This document shows, in pieces, positions 16,064 through 24,409 of a stretch of DNA of 64,000 nucleotides. The stretch is from Humibacter sp049446075. GTDB lineage: Bacteria > Actinomycetota > Actinomycetes > Actinomycetales > Microbacteriaceae. The stretch spans positions 1,922,001-1,986,000 of the forward strand of contig NZ_JBMSEB010000001.1 in assembly GCF_049446075.1 (NCBI RefSeq). The letters are read 5' to 3'. Below the pieces are notes generated by a model that was not told where the DNA came from, did no database searches, and saw only the letters and a list, made by a program, of their open reading frames with translations. The stretch's first letter is position 1. The number at the start of each line of letters is the position of its first letter. The translations under genes and the position numbers were made by a program.

Positions 16064-17356
16064 TTAGACCGCCGCCGGGCAGTCCGGGCACAACGTCGAT
16101 GCGGCCGTCACCGCGCGGCGTTCTCCGACTGCCCTGCGTTGCTGGGCAACCAGCCCGACCGCTCCGGCCAGAAGCACAACGACTCCATACACGACGACCG
16201 TGGAGGTGAGCCCGAGCGGTGCGATGAGGAATCCGCCCACGACCGCTGGCACGCCGAAGGCCAGGTAGGCCACGGTGTAGACCGCCGCGAAAACGCCTGC
16301 TCGCTCGTGCGGCTGAGCCAGTGCGCCGAGCACGCGAAGCGACCCGGACAACGCCGCACCGAATCCCGCCCCGCCCAGCACGCCGCCCACGATGAACAGC
16401 GGCAACGAACCCGCGTACACCGACGTCACGGTCACCGCGGCTCCGGCCAGAACGGCCACGCACGCCACGATCAGAACGCGCCGGGCGGCAACCCGGCCGA
16501 GCACGAGCCCGACAAGCGCTGCGGATCCCGGCGCCGCGAACGCGGCGACACCATCGACTGCTCCGCTGTCGATGTGGAACACCCTGAGCACGATGGTGGG
16601 TCCGAGCCCGAGGAACAGCGCGCCCAGGGTCCAGGTCGCCGCGATGCCCGCCACGGCCGCGGCGAACTCGCCTCGCACAGCAGGAGGCAGCGCGATTCGA
16701 GGCACGAGGCTGCGCAGAGCGCCGGACTGCCTGGTCGAGGTCTCCGGCGAGAGAGCGGCAATCGCGAGGCCGAGGATGCTCGCGACGGTGAGCGCGGCGA
16801 ACACGATCGCGTTCGCAGCGGCGCCGAGCTGAGTCGCGAACCCCGCGAACAAGGCGCCAAGCGCGAGACCGCCGGGCGGAACGGCGCCTGCGATGACCGA
16901 TCCGAGACGCTTGCGGTGCTCGGGCGCCAGCTCGACGATGGATGCCGTGAACGCACTGGTGGCTGCGCCCGTCGCGACCCCCTGCAGCGTGCGCGCCACG
17001 ATCACCCAGCCGATGCTCGGTGCGACGACGAGCCCCGCCATCGCAACCGCTTGGAGCGCAAGCGCGCCGATCAGAACAGGGCGCCGTCCCAGGTGGTCGG
17101 AGAGCTTGCCGGTCACCAGCAGTGCGGCGATGAGCCCGAACGAGTAGACGGCGAAGGCCAGCGTGAGAGCCCACGACGGGAAGCCCCACTCCTGTTCGAG
17201 CAGGAGCAGCATGGGCGTAGGCGCCCCCGAGGCGAGGTACAGCCCGACGGCCGCCAGCGCCGTGCCGACGAAGGCGGCACCGGTGGGAAGCGTGAGCCGG
17301 CGCCTGGCGACAGGCAGCGGAACGGGCGCGGTAGCGGGCGAGACGTGGGAGGTCAT
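16064..17356 (-). CDS. MFS transporter (12-TM, drug-efflux type)
   Basis: 430-residue major facilitator protein with twelve hydrophobic segments. Motif A-like GKLSDHLGRRPVLIG follows helix 2, and ARTLQGVATGAATSAF in helix 4 fits an antiporter. A short cytoplasmic tail ends with a CPDC pair. The ATG at 17356 is preceded by GAGAAGG. Its promoter (17429-17457) carries a TetR-type palindrome. The link to the convergent TetR gene is inferred from operator similarity. Confidence 0.9.
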   Translation of the reverse strand: MTSHVSPATAPVPLPVARRRLTLPTGAAFVGTALAAVGLYLASGAPTPMLLLLEQEWGFPSWALTLAFAVYSFGLIAALLVTGKLSDHLGRRPVLIGALALQAVAMAGLVVAPSIGWVIVARTLQGVATGAATSAFTASIVELAPEHRKRLGSVIAGAVPPGGLALGALFAGFATQLGAAANAIVFAALTVASILGLAIAALSPETSTRQSGALRSLVPRIALPPAVRGEFAAAVAGIAATWTLGALFLGLGPTIVLRVFHIDSGAVDGVAAFAAPGSAALVGLVLGRVAARRVLIVACVAVLAGAAVTVTSVYAGSLPLFIVGGVLGGAGFGAALSGSLRVLGALAQPHERAGVFAAVYTVAYLAFGVPAVVGGFLIAPLGLTSTVVVYGVVVLLAGAVGLVAQQRRAVGERRAVTAASTLCPDCPAAV

Positions 17357-17410
17357 CCGGGCCTTCTCTCGTGAAGCAGTGGAGTGGTTCGACAGCGCTC
17401 GACGGCGATT

Positions 17411-17457
17411 TGAACCGATCTGTCCAATAGATTAGACCGGTCTGTTCAAGATGGCAA
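17411..17457 (-). promoter_or_regulatory. Promoter and TetR-type operator of the MFS gene
   Basis: On the minus strand, TTGCCA (17452-17457) and TAATCT (17429-17434) form a -35/-10 pair with exactly 17 bp between them. The perfect 10-bp palindrome AGACCGGTCT (17434-17443) sits in the spacer. A second half-like box, ACCGATCTGTCC (17414-17425), lies just downstream of the -10. Binding here would block polymerase. Confidence 0.7.
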
Positions 17458-17469
17458 CCGCCCCAATGC

Positions 17470-17509
17470 GAACACGCCCGCGACGCTTTCCTGCGTCGCG
17501 GGCGTGTTC
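17470..17509. terminator. Strong hairpin after the acyl-CoA oxidase gene
   Basis: A perfect 17-bp stem (17470-17486 with 17493-17509) with a TTTCCT loop begins 14 bp downstream of the acyl-CoA oxidase stop. There is no T-run on either side, as is common for actinobacterial hairpin terminators. It also insulates the MFS promoter. Confidence 0.8.
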
Positions 17510-17523
17510 TCGTGTGGAGCCGG

Positions 17524-19656
17524 TTACTTCTTGCTCTGGTGCAGAGCCTTCTCATCCACCGGCGCGGCCCCGGATGCCCGCAGCGCCTTGTAGTACTCCC
17601 TCGCCTCGTTCTGCCGCTCGGCCTCGGCGCCGCTGGCGATCTTCGCGCGAAGGTGCTCCTGCTCGTACCCGAAGGCATCCACCAGCGACTGTGCCTGCGG
17701 ACGCAACCGCGCGACGAGGCGGTCGATGTAGGCCGTGACAGCCTGAGCGCGCTGCGGCGAGAGCCGGCCGTGGATGATGTACCAGGCGACGTGCTTCTCG
17801 ATCAGACCCAGGCCGAAGAGATCGCGCAGCCAGGTGAGCACCCGGCGGGTGCCGGCATCCTGAATCGTCGCGAGCGCCTCGGTGAATGCCTCCCACTGCA
17901 GCAGCTCGCCGTGCGCCCGTGCGGCCTCGATGAGTTCGTTCTGCTGCGAATTGAACAGCTCTGCGGCCTTGTCCTTCGGCAGCTTGTTGGCGTTGCGCAG
18001 CCGGGTGGCCACCTCCGAGATCATGGTCTCGACACGGTCCGTGAGCAGCTCGCGCTGCGTTTCCGGGTCGCGCAGCTGGCCCACCGAGCGGGCGGTCGAG
18101 CCGAAGTCCGCGACGGTCTGCGCCAGGCGGCGCAGACCCGAACCGTGGTATGCACGGTCGGCGGCCTGGGCGACGACGTAGCGAGCGAGCGCTCCGGCGT
18201 CCGCCTTCGCGAACTTCCTCGAGTAATCGGTGAGCAGGCGTTTGGCCACGAGTTGAAGGAGCACGTTGTTGTCTCCCTCGAACGTGACGTACACGTCGAG
18301 GTCGGCGCGCAGGCTGACCAGCCGGTTCTCGGTGAGGAAGCCGGCGCCTCCGCAGGCCTCGCGCGCCTCCTGCAGCGTGTCGAGCGCGTGCCAGGTGGAG
18401 AGCGGCTTGAGGGCGGCGGCGAGCGTCTCGAGGTCTTGACGGTCGTCATCCGTGTCTGCCTTGCCGCTGAAGACCTCGTCGAACTTCACGAGCAGCTTGT
18501 CGTGCGCGAACACCTGCGCGTAGGTGGTGGCGAGCCTCGGGATCAGGCGGCGCTGGTGGCGTTGGTAGTCGAGCAGCACTTCTTCGTCCGTGTCGCTCGC
18601 CGCCGTGAACTGACGACGCTGATTGCCGTAGGTGATGGCGATGGCGAGGCCGATGGCGGCACCGATCGTGGAGGCGCCGTCGAGCGAGACGCGACCCTGC
18701 ACGAGGGTGCCGAGCATGGTGAAGAACCTGCGGCCCGGGCTCGCGATGGGGCTCGTGTAGGTGCCGTCTTCCGCCACGTCGCCGTAGCGGTTGAGCAGGT
18801 TCTCGCGCGGGATGCGCACGTTCGTGAAGTGCAGGCGTCCGTTGTCGATGCCGTTGAGGCCACCCTTGAGGCCGTCGTCTTCGCCACCGATGCCAGGCAG
18901 GAACTCGCCCGTCGCGGCATCCCTGATCGGCACATAGAAGCAGTGCACGCCATGGTTCACGCCGTTCGTGATGAGCTGCGCGAACAGAGTGCAGGCGATG
19001 CCGTCTTTGGCCGCATTTCCGAGGTAGTCCTTCCACGCGCCCCGGAACGGCGTGTCGATGACGAACTCCTGGGTCTCCGGGTCGTAGGTGGCCGTGGTGG
19101 CGATGGAGGCGACATCCGATCCGTGACCGGTCTCGGTCATCGCGAACGCGCCAGGCACCTCCAGGCTCATGATGCCTGGCAGGTACTTCTCGTGGTGCTT
19201 CGCCGTGCCCAGGTGCATCACTGCCGCGCCGAACAGTCCCCATTGCACGCCGCTCTTGATCTGCAGGGACGGATCGGCGGTGACGAGCTCCTCGAAGCCA
19301 GCGATGTTGCCGCCGTGGTCGTTGCCGCCGCCGACCGACGTCGGGAACGCCCTGTGCACCTGTCCGTTCTCCACCAGCAGCTTCAATTGCTCGAAGACGC
19401 GACGGCGATGCTCGTCGAGCGTCAGACCCTCCACGCGCTGCAGGGCGGGGTTCTTGGCGAATTCGCGCGAGGCGACCCGGATGTGGGCCCATGTGCCGAG
19501 CAGCTTGCGGCCGAGCTCGGCCACGTCTACCTCGGCGGGTGGGGCATCCACGTCGATCGGTCCGGTCTGCGCGGTGTAGACGCTGCGGTTGGGATGCTGT
19601 GGGCGGTCCGGGCGGGTCTGGTGCTCGGTCGTGGGCTTCGAAGCGGTGTCCACCAT
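17524..19656 (-). CDS. Acyl-CoA oxidase / acyl-CoA dehydrogenase-family protein
   Basis: 710-residue flavoprotein of the acyl-CoA oxidase (ACOX) type, expected to catalyse the first step of fatty acid beta-oxidation with FAD. Markers: FAMTETGHGSDVASI in the FAD/substrate domain, GRVSLDGASTIGAAI, and EACGGAGFLTENRL followed by VTFEGDNNVLLQ, where the Glu is the position of the catalytic base in ACOX enzymes. Length fits peroxisomal-type ACOX rather than the ~380-residue dehydrogenases. The ATG at 19656 has GGAAGAAGG upstream. A strong hairpin follows the gene. Confidence 0.93.
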   Translation of the reverse strand: MVDTASKPTTEHQTRPDRPQHPNRSVYTAQTGPIDVDAPPAEVDVAELGRKLLGTWAHIRVASREFAKNPALQRVEGLTLDEHRRRVFEQLKLLVENGQVHRAFPTSVGGGNDHGGNIAGFEELVTADPSLQIKSGVQWGLFGAAVMHLGTAKHHEKYLPGIMSLEVPGAFAMTETGHGSDVASIATTATYDPETQEFVIDTPFRGAWKDYLGNAAKDGIACTLFAQLITNGVNHGVHCFYVPIRDAATGEFLPGIGGEDDGLKGGLNGIDNGRLHFTNVRIPRENLLNRYGDVAEDGTYTSPIASPGRRFFTMLGTLVQGRVSLDGASTIGAAIGLAIAITYGNQRRQFTAASDTDEEVLLDYQRHQRRLIPRLATTYAQVFAHDKLLVKFDEVFSGKADTDDDRQDLETLAAALKPLSTWHALDTLQEAREACGGAGFLTENRLVSLRADLDVYVTFEGDNNVLLQLVAKRLLTDYSRKFAKADAGALARYVVAQAADRAYHGSGLRRLAQTVADFGSTARSVGQLRDPETQRELLTDRVETMISEVATRLRNANKLPKDKAAELFNSQQNELIEAARAHGELLQWEAFTEALATIQDAGTRRVLTWLRDLFGLGLIEKHVAWYIIHGRLSPQRAQAVTAYIDRLVARLRPQAQSLVDAFGYEQEHLRAKIASGAEAERQNEAREYYKALRASGAAPVDEKALHQSKK

Positions 19657-19865
19657 CGTCGGCCTTCTTCCGTGGGGTCAGCGAGAGACTGCCGCGGCCT
19701 CCAGCATCTTCGCGGAGTTGCGGCGTGCGACGCCCTGGTACGAGCGTCGGCTCAACGGTAGGTCGGCATCCTGAAAGCGCCCAGTCGCCGGTGCGGATGC
19801 GACAAACTGCGTTCGATGCGAGACCGCGGTGCCTGTGGGTTTGTGCAATCGCCGCGCTGCGGCCG

Positions 19866-20927
19866 TCAGGGCGCGGGCGAAGCCGCCGGCTCCGGTCGGG
19901 CCCAGCGCGCCCACGCGGCCACGTAGACGGCGAGCCCGGCCACGAGCCCGACGACGACCCAGAGCACGACGGTGAAGTCGATCCAGGAGCCGATCGGCGG
20001 CGACCCTGGCAGGAAGGTGCGCAGCGGAATGGTGGCGAACAGCATGGCACCCATCCATCCCATGAACGAAGGCTCGAGCCTGCGTCTGCCGCGGAAGGCC
20101 GTTATCGCCACGAACAGCACGAGGCACGGCATCATCACGAGGAGCGCCAAGAGCACGAACGCGAAGGCCACCGTGCTCGCCGACCGGCCGACGCTGAAGT
20201 CGAGTCTGGGCGCAGTGATGACCGCCTCGGCCAGCGTCGCCGGCTGTTGCGCCGGAGCCTTGGTCCTTTGCGCGACGGAACCCGACCACCCGGGCACGTC
20301 GCCCGTCATCCACACCTTGGTCGGGATGGGGCGCGAGACGCCCTCGCTCGTGACGTAGGCGAGCACGACCAGCTTGTCCGTGCCGTACCTGTCGAACGGC
20401 CACGTTCCGATCTCGCCCTCCGCGAGCAGCCGCACCGGCTTCGTCGCCACCGCCGAGTCCGCCTTGAATGCGAGCGTCTGGCTCCCGTCGATCGGCGAGA
20501 CGATCACGTCGATGTCTTCGGCGAGCGCGAGCCCGTCTCCGCTGAGCAGGGTCTGCGACGGATCGATGCGCGCGGTCATGTCGATGCGCTGGTGGGCGGC
20601 ATCCACGCCCTCGACGTTCAGCACGACGGTGACGCCGCCGCTGTCCGGCTCGGGCCCGTTGGCGCTCGGGGACGTGACGTTGCCGCTGAACGCATACAGC
20701 GTGACGACGGCGACGTAGACGAGCACGAAGGCCAGCGCGACGGCAGCGATGCGAAGCATCCCTCGCCGGCGACGACCCCGGCTCTCGGCACGTTGCGGGT
20801 CGGCACCGTCCTCGTGCCGGTGGCCCGCGCGCGCATCTGCCTGCGCGCTCTCGCCCGAAGCTTCCTGCCCCACGCCGCCGAGCCTACGGCGCCGACGGAT
20901 GCCGTCCGCCGCGCCGCGCTCAGGCAT
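19866..20927 (-). CDS. DUF4436 family membrane protein
   Basis: 353 residues from the longest start. After a long Arg/Gly-rich cytoplasmic leader comes one membrane segment (LRIAAVALAFVLVYVAVV), an extracytoplasmic domain containing the family-typical WPFDRYGTDKLVVL, and three C-terminal membrane segments beginning STVAFAFVLLALLVMMPC. The function is unknown; the family is frequent in mycobacteria and relatives. The start is uncertain: GTG at 20873 has an AGG-like site at better spacing and would remove 18 residues. It is divergent from the DUF1697 gene. Confidence 0.8.
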   Translation of the reverse strand: MPERGAADGIRRRRRLGGVGQEASGESAQADARAGHRHEDGADPQRAESRGRRRRGMLRIAAVALAFVLVYVAVVTLYAFSGNVTSPSANGPEPDSGGVTVVLNVEGVDAAHQRIDMTARIDPSQTLLSGDGLALAEDIDVIVSPIDGSQTLAFKADSAVATKPVRLLAEGEIGTWPFDRYGTDKLVVLAYVTSEGVSRPIPTKVWMTGDVPGWSGSVAQRTKAPAQQPATLAEAVITAPRLDFSVGRSASTVAFAFVLLALLVMMPCLVLFVAITAFRGRRRLEPSFMGWMGAMLFATIPLRTFLPGSPPIGSWIDFTVVLWVVVGLVAGLAVYVAAWARWARPEPAASPAP

Positions 20928-21001
20928 CCGCTGCTGGTGCCCGCGGTGAGCGCCTCTGCCGGGCGGGCAGAGTGTCGCGGGTGACTGAGATGCTGGATGC
21001 C

Positions 21002-21556
21002 ATGACCCGTTTCATAGCGCTGCTGCGCGGAGTCAACGTGGGCGGACGAACCATCAAGTCCGCAGAACTCGCCGAGGTGTTCCGCGGACTCGGATACGAC
21101 GCGGTGAAGCCCGTGCTCGCCAGCGGCAACGTGGTGTTCGAGGCGCAGGGAGAGGCATCCGCTCTGCGTTCCGACATCGAGCACGCCCTCACCGAGACGT
21201 TCGGCTACGACGCGAAGGTGCACGTGCTCGACACGGATGCCCTTGCCGCGATCGTCGATGCGTACCCGTTCGCGGAGCGCGACGGTTGGCATCGCTACGT
21301 CGTGTTCTTCATCGGGGCGACGAGCGGTCAACGGCCGAACGAACGCCCGGCCGAGCTGGATGCCGTCGCACACGACCTGCTGCATCGCGAGCTCGACCCG
21401 AAGCTGGAGCAGCTGGCCGACGGAGGTTCGGTCGTGTATTGGACCGTCGAGCGCGGCCACACGCTGGACAGCATTGTCGGCAAGCGCGTCGGCAGCGGAC
21501 GCGACAAGGCGTTCACCACGAATCGCAATCTGAACTCGCTGAGGAAGCTGCTCTGA
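21002..21556 (+). CDS. DUF1697 domain-containing protein
   Basis: 184-residue cytoplasmic protein of unknown function. The N-terminal RFIALLRGVNVGGRTIK and the later VLASGNVVFE and HRYVVFFIG strands are diagnostic of DUF1697, as is the C-terminal TTNRNLNSLRKLL. I chose ATG at 21002 because family members begin a few residues before RFIALLRG; in-frame starts at 20990 and upstream are possible. The stop shares one base with the start of the YdeI-like gene, so the two are probably co-translated. Confidence 0.9.
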   Translation: MTRFIALLRGVNVGGRTIKSAELAEVFRGLGYDAVKPVLASGNVVFEAQGEASALRSDIEHALTETFGYDAKVHVLDTDALAAIVDAYPFAERDGWHRYVVFFIGATSGQRPNERPAELDAVAHDLLHRELDPKLEQLADGGSVVYWTVERGHTLDSIVGKRVGSGRDKAFTTNRNLNSLRKLL

Positions 21557-22143
21557 TGGCGGTGCGTCGTCCCGTTCTGCGGCTTCCAGACCAGAGCGCG
21601 TGGCGTTCGTGGCTCGAGCAGAACCACGAGGGCAACGACGGCGTGCAGCTTGCGCTGGCGAAGGGCGGCACCGCCGGCATCACGTATGCGGAGGCTCTCG
21701 ACGAGGCGCTCTGCTTCGGCTGGATCGACGGGCAGAAGCAGGGTCTCAGCGACACCGAGTGGCTCCAGACGTTCACGCCTCGACGGCAGCGCAGCATCTG
21801 GTCCAAGCGCAATCGGGAGCACATCGAGCGGCTGGAGCGCGAGGGCCGGATGACCCAGGCCGGCCGCGCGGAGGTGGAGCGTGCGAAGGCCGACGGACGG
21901 TGGGATGCCGCATACGCCGGCTCACGCGACATCGGAGTGCCCGACGACCTGGCGGCGGCGCTGGCGGCGAGCCCGAAGGCATCCTCGATGTTCGAGACGC
22001 TGACGAGCCAGAACCGGTTCGCGATTCTGTTCCGCATCGGCAACGTGAAGCGCGCGGAGACGCGCGAGCGCAAGATCCGCGAGTACGTCGCGATGCTCGA
22101 GCGAGGCGACACGATTTACAAGCAATTGAGGCGAGAGTCATGA
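21556..22143 (+). CDS. YdeI/OmpD-associated family protein
   Basis: 195-residue protein of the YdeI family. The signature is the N-terminal block with GITYAEALDEALCFGWIDGQ and WLQTFTPRRQRSIWSKRNR; a helical C-terminal part contains RIGNVKRAETRERKI. The function is unknown, with stress-related roles proposed for relatives. The start overlaps the DUF1697 stop (TGATG). The last eight codons and stop lie inside the first copy of an 81-bp tandem repeat, so the native C-terminus may have been replaced. Confidence 0.88.
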   Translation: MAVRRPVLRLPDQSAWRSWLEQNHEGNDGVQLALAKGGTAGITYAEALDEALCFGWIDGQKQGLSDTEWLQTFTPRRQRSIWSKRNREHIERLEREGRMTQAGRAEVERAKADGRWDAAYAGSRDIGVPDDLAAALAASPKASSMFETLTSQNRFAILFRIGNVKRAETRERKIREYVAMLERGDTIYKQLRRES

Positions 22144-22292
22144 GAGCTCGCTCTCACTCCCGAGCCGATTGCGCGGGTTGAGCGGCGCAGCCGCGATCAC
22201 AAGCAATTGAGGCGAGAGTCATGAGAGCTCGCTCTCACTCCCGAGCCGATTGCGCTTGTTGAGCGGCGCCAGCCGCGATCACAAGCAATTGA
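22118..22292. repeat. 81/82-bp tandem duplication with hairpins
   Basis: Two copies start at 22118 and 22199 with a third partial copy at 22281. Each begins ACAAGCAATTGAGG and contains GAGAGC-TC-GCTCTC, then GCCGATTGCGC and GTTGAGCGGCG-AGCCGCGAT. Within copy 2, GCTTGT and ACAAGC enclose GCGGC-GCCA-GCCGC, forming a second hairpin. Copy 1 overlaps the 3' end of the YdeI-like gene. Confidence 0.9.
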
Positions 22293-22294
22293 AC

Positions 22295-22380
22295 TCGCCG
22301 CCACAGCAGCACTAATTCAGGACATAGGCGCAGCGGCGCCGATTATGTGCTCGGCCGGCCGCAGGTCCTGATTAAGTGCG
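22295..22380. repeat. ~86-bp palindromic element, copy 1
   Basis: Begins TCGCCGCCACAGCAGCAC, then ATTCAGGACA, a GC-rich core with GGCGCC and CGGCCGGCCG, and an imperfect closing arm GGTCCTGATT. It is nearly identical to the element at 22478-22562. Confidence 0.85.
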
Positions 22381-22477
22381 CCTCCGGTGGTGTGCCGGGG
22401 GGCTGGGGCAGTGGGTCGGCAGACTCGGCGCTGGGTCGGCGCGGCTCGGCCCTGGGTCGGCGTGCCTGGTCGGCGCA

Positions 22478-22562
22478 TCGCCGCCACAGCAGCACAATTC
22501 AGGACACACGCGCAGCCGCGCCGATAATGTGCTCGGCCGGCCGCATGTCCTGAATAGGTGCG
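22478..22562. repeat. ~85-bp palindromic element, copy 2
   Basis: Same element as 22295-22380, with perfect 10-bp outer arms ATTCAGGACA (22497-22506) and TGTCCTGAAT (22546-22555) around a GC-rich core containing CGGCCGGCCG. The pair is 183 bp apart. Confidence 0.88.
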
Positions 22563-22774
22563 ACTCTGGCGGCGTGCCGGCCGACTGGGCGATGGGTCGG
22601 CGCCTCCGGTGGTGTGCCGCGCCGACTGGGCGGTGGGCCGGTGCGACTGCGGCGCTGGTCGGGGCGACTGGGCGGTGTGCGGCGCGACTCGGCGGCGGCC
22701 CAGTGCAATGGGCCCTTGGCGCGCACGTCCGAATGGCCCGGCTCGGTCGCTCTAACGGCATGTAACGTCGAAAC

Positions 22775-23599
22775 ATGACCCTGTGGATCTGTGCGACCTG
22801 CGGCGTCGAGCACGCGGACACGTCCGAACCCGCCGCCGAGTGCGCCATCTGCAGCGACGATCGGCAGTGGGTGCCGCGAACCGGCCAGAAGTGGACGACG
22901 GCCGAGGAGCTGGTCGAGCGAGGCATCCGTGTCGACCTCCGCGAGCTCGAACCCGGCCTGGTCGCGGTGAGGAGCGACCCCGAGGTCGGCATCGGACAGC
23001 AGTCCATGCTGGTGGTCACACCGGCAGGGAACCTGTTCTTCGATCCGCTCGGCTACGTGGACGAGGACGCCGCTGCGCGCGTGCTCGCGTACGGGCCGGT
23101 CATCGCGATCGTCGCCAGCCACCCGCACATGTACGGGGCGCAGGTGTCGTGGTCGCGAGCACTCGGCGACGCCCCGGTCTACGTGAACGAAGCGGATGCC
23201 GAGTGGGTGCGGCGGCAGGATGCCTGCATCCGGCTCTTCCGCGGAACCGTCGAGCTTGCGCCCGGACTCGAGTTGCACACCCTCGGCGGGCACTTTCCTG
23301 GCAGCACCGCAGCGTTGTGGGAAGCCGGCGCCGACGGGAAGGGCGTGCTGCTCGCGGGCGACGCGATCTTCCCTAACCCGAACGGAACATCCGTCTCGTT
23401 CATGCGCAGCTACCCGAACCTGCTGCCGCTCTCGGCCGCGGTGGTCGAGCGGCTCGCGCCGAAGGCGCTCGGTCTGCGGTTCGACCGACTGTTCAACAAC
23501 TTCGGCCGAAGCGTTCCGCAGGACGCGCATGCGGTGGTGCGGGCATCCGCTGACCGTTACATCGCCTGGGTACGCGGCGACCACGACGACCTCACGTAG
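22775..23599 (+). CDS. MBL-fold protein with N-terminal zinc-ribbon-like motif
   Basis: 274-residue protein. It opens with a rubredoxin/zinc-ribbon-like pair CATCGVEH...CAIC (residues ~6-26), then a metallo-beta-lactamase fold: MLVVTPAGNLFFDPLGYV, then IVASHPHMYGAQVSWS where HxHxDH is expected, GGHFPGSTAALW and LLAGDAIFP. The first metal motif keeps SHPH but lacks the following Asp-His, so metal binding or hydrolysis may be altered. ATG at 22775 lies 12 bases after a TAACGT box. It stands alone between a repeat region and unrelated genes. Confidence 0.85.
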   Translation: MTLWICATCGVEHADTSEPAAECAICSDDRQWVPRTGQKWTTAEELVERGIRVDLRELEPGLVAVRSDPEVGIGQQSMLVVTPAGNLFFDPLGYVDEDAAARVLAYGPVIAIVASHPHMYGAQVSWSRALGDAPVYVNEADAEWVRRQDACIRLFRGTVELAPGLELHTLGGHFPGSTAALWEAGADGKGVLLAGDAIFPNPNGTSVSFMRSYPNLLPLSAAVVERLAPKALGLRFDRLFNNFGRSVPQDAHAVVRASADRYIAWVRGDHDDLT

Positions 23600-23832
23600 C
23601 TCCGCACCTTCGCGGCCATGCTGTCGGTCGCGGTGAGGAATCAGACGACGCGGTACTCGAGGATCGTTAAGCCGGTGCCCACGGCGATGCGTCCGTGCGC
23701 TCGAGCTGCATGCGCCCGTAGTCGCCGTCGAAGAGACGGAAGCCTGCGTCAAGCAGTACGGCGTGACCATCATGCGCAGAGCGCGAGCGGACCGCGGACC
23801 GACGCGACCGGACTTCAGTAGGGTCGAACGCT

Positions 23833-24390
23833 ATGGACCTGGTGTTCATTCACGGACCCGCCGCGTCCGGAAAACTGACAGTAGCGCGTGCGCTGGCGGC
23901 GAAGGTAGGTTACGGCGTCTTCCACAACCACCTTGTGGTGGATGCCTTGACGAGCGTGTTCCCGTTCGGCTCTGCACCGTTCGTAAGACTTCGCGAGCAA
24001 TTCTGGCTCTCGACGTTCCGCGAGGCAGCGGCGGCCGGGACATCCCTGATCTTCACCTTCGCCCCCGAGCCGACCGTGCCGATCGGGTTCCCCGACCGCG
24101 TCGTGAGCGTCACCGAGGAGTCGGGCGGACACGTGCGGTTCGTCGAGCTGACGGTGGGCGAGTCGGAGCAAGAACGTCGGCTCGACAACGAGAGCAGGCA
24201 TGAGTTCGCGAAGCTGACCGACATCGCAACGCTCCATCGGTTGCGCCGGGACGAAGCTCCGGGTGAGCGGCCACCGACAGACCTTCTCATCGACACAGAG
24301 AGCTCGGATCCCGCCGGGTCCGCCGAGCGCATCATCGACACGTTCGCTCTTGCGCGGGTCGAGCCGCACGAGCGGTACCCGGCCGGCTAA
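23833..24390 (+). CDS. P-loop nucleotide kinase-like protein
   Basis: 185-residue protein with Walker A FIHGPAASGKLTVARALA at residues 5-22 and a shikimate/adenylate-kinase-like layout: a following HNHLVVDAL segment, TSLIFTFAPEP and a C-terminal LLIDTES strand. A substrate cannot be assigned. An almost equally sized P-loop protein is encoded at 34698-35231, but its motifs differ. There is no clear ribosome site; TAGGGT at about 23818 could be a -10 box for a short leader. Confidence 0.8.
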   Translation: MDLVFIHGPAASGKLTVARALAAKVGYGVFHNHLVVDALTSVFPFGSAPFVRLREQFWLSTFREAAAAGTSLIFTFAPEPTVPIGFPDRVVSVTEESGGHVRFVELTVGESEQERRLDNESRHEFAKLTDIATLHRLRRDEAPGERPPTDLLIDTESSDPAGSAERIIDTFALARVEPHERYPAG

Positions 24391-24409
24391 CCAGCACGGC
24401 CGGCCCAGC

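Larger units (their letters stand above)
22144..22774. other. 631-bp non-coding repeat-rich stretch
   Basis: No credible gene on either strand. Besides the 81-bp duplication and the two 85-bp palindromic elements, the gaps at 22381-22477 and 22563-22710 hold degenerate short repeats of CTGGGTCGGCG and GACTGGGCGGTG, and the phrase CGCCTCCGGTGGTGTGCCG occurs in both. The open frames here have repeat-driven compositions. The last ~60 bp should hold the promoter of the MBL-fold gene (TAACGT-like boxes before 22775). Confidence 0.8.

Noticed and set aside
19678..20403. 241-residue minus-strand frame covering the gap between the acyl-CoA oxidase and DUF4436 genes
   Set aside because: Most of it overlaps the DUF4436 gene in another frame, and the ~200 bp unique part shows no gene-like signature or usable start.
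23600..23832. Possible minus-strand gene remnant ending LTILEYRVV near 23641
   Set aside because: Two short frames read plausibly only when joined by a frameshift, neither has a start with a ribosome site, and no family is recognisable; it may be a decayed gene but cannot be supported.
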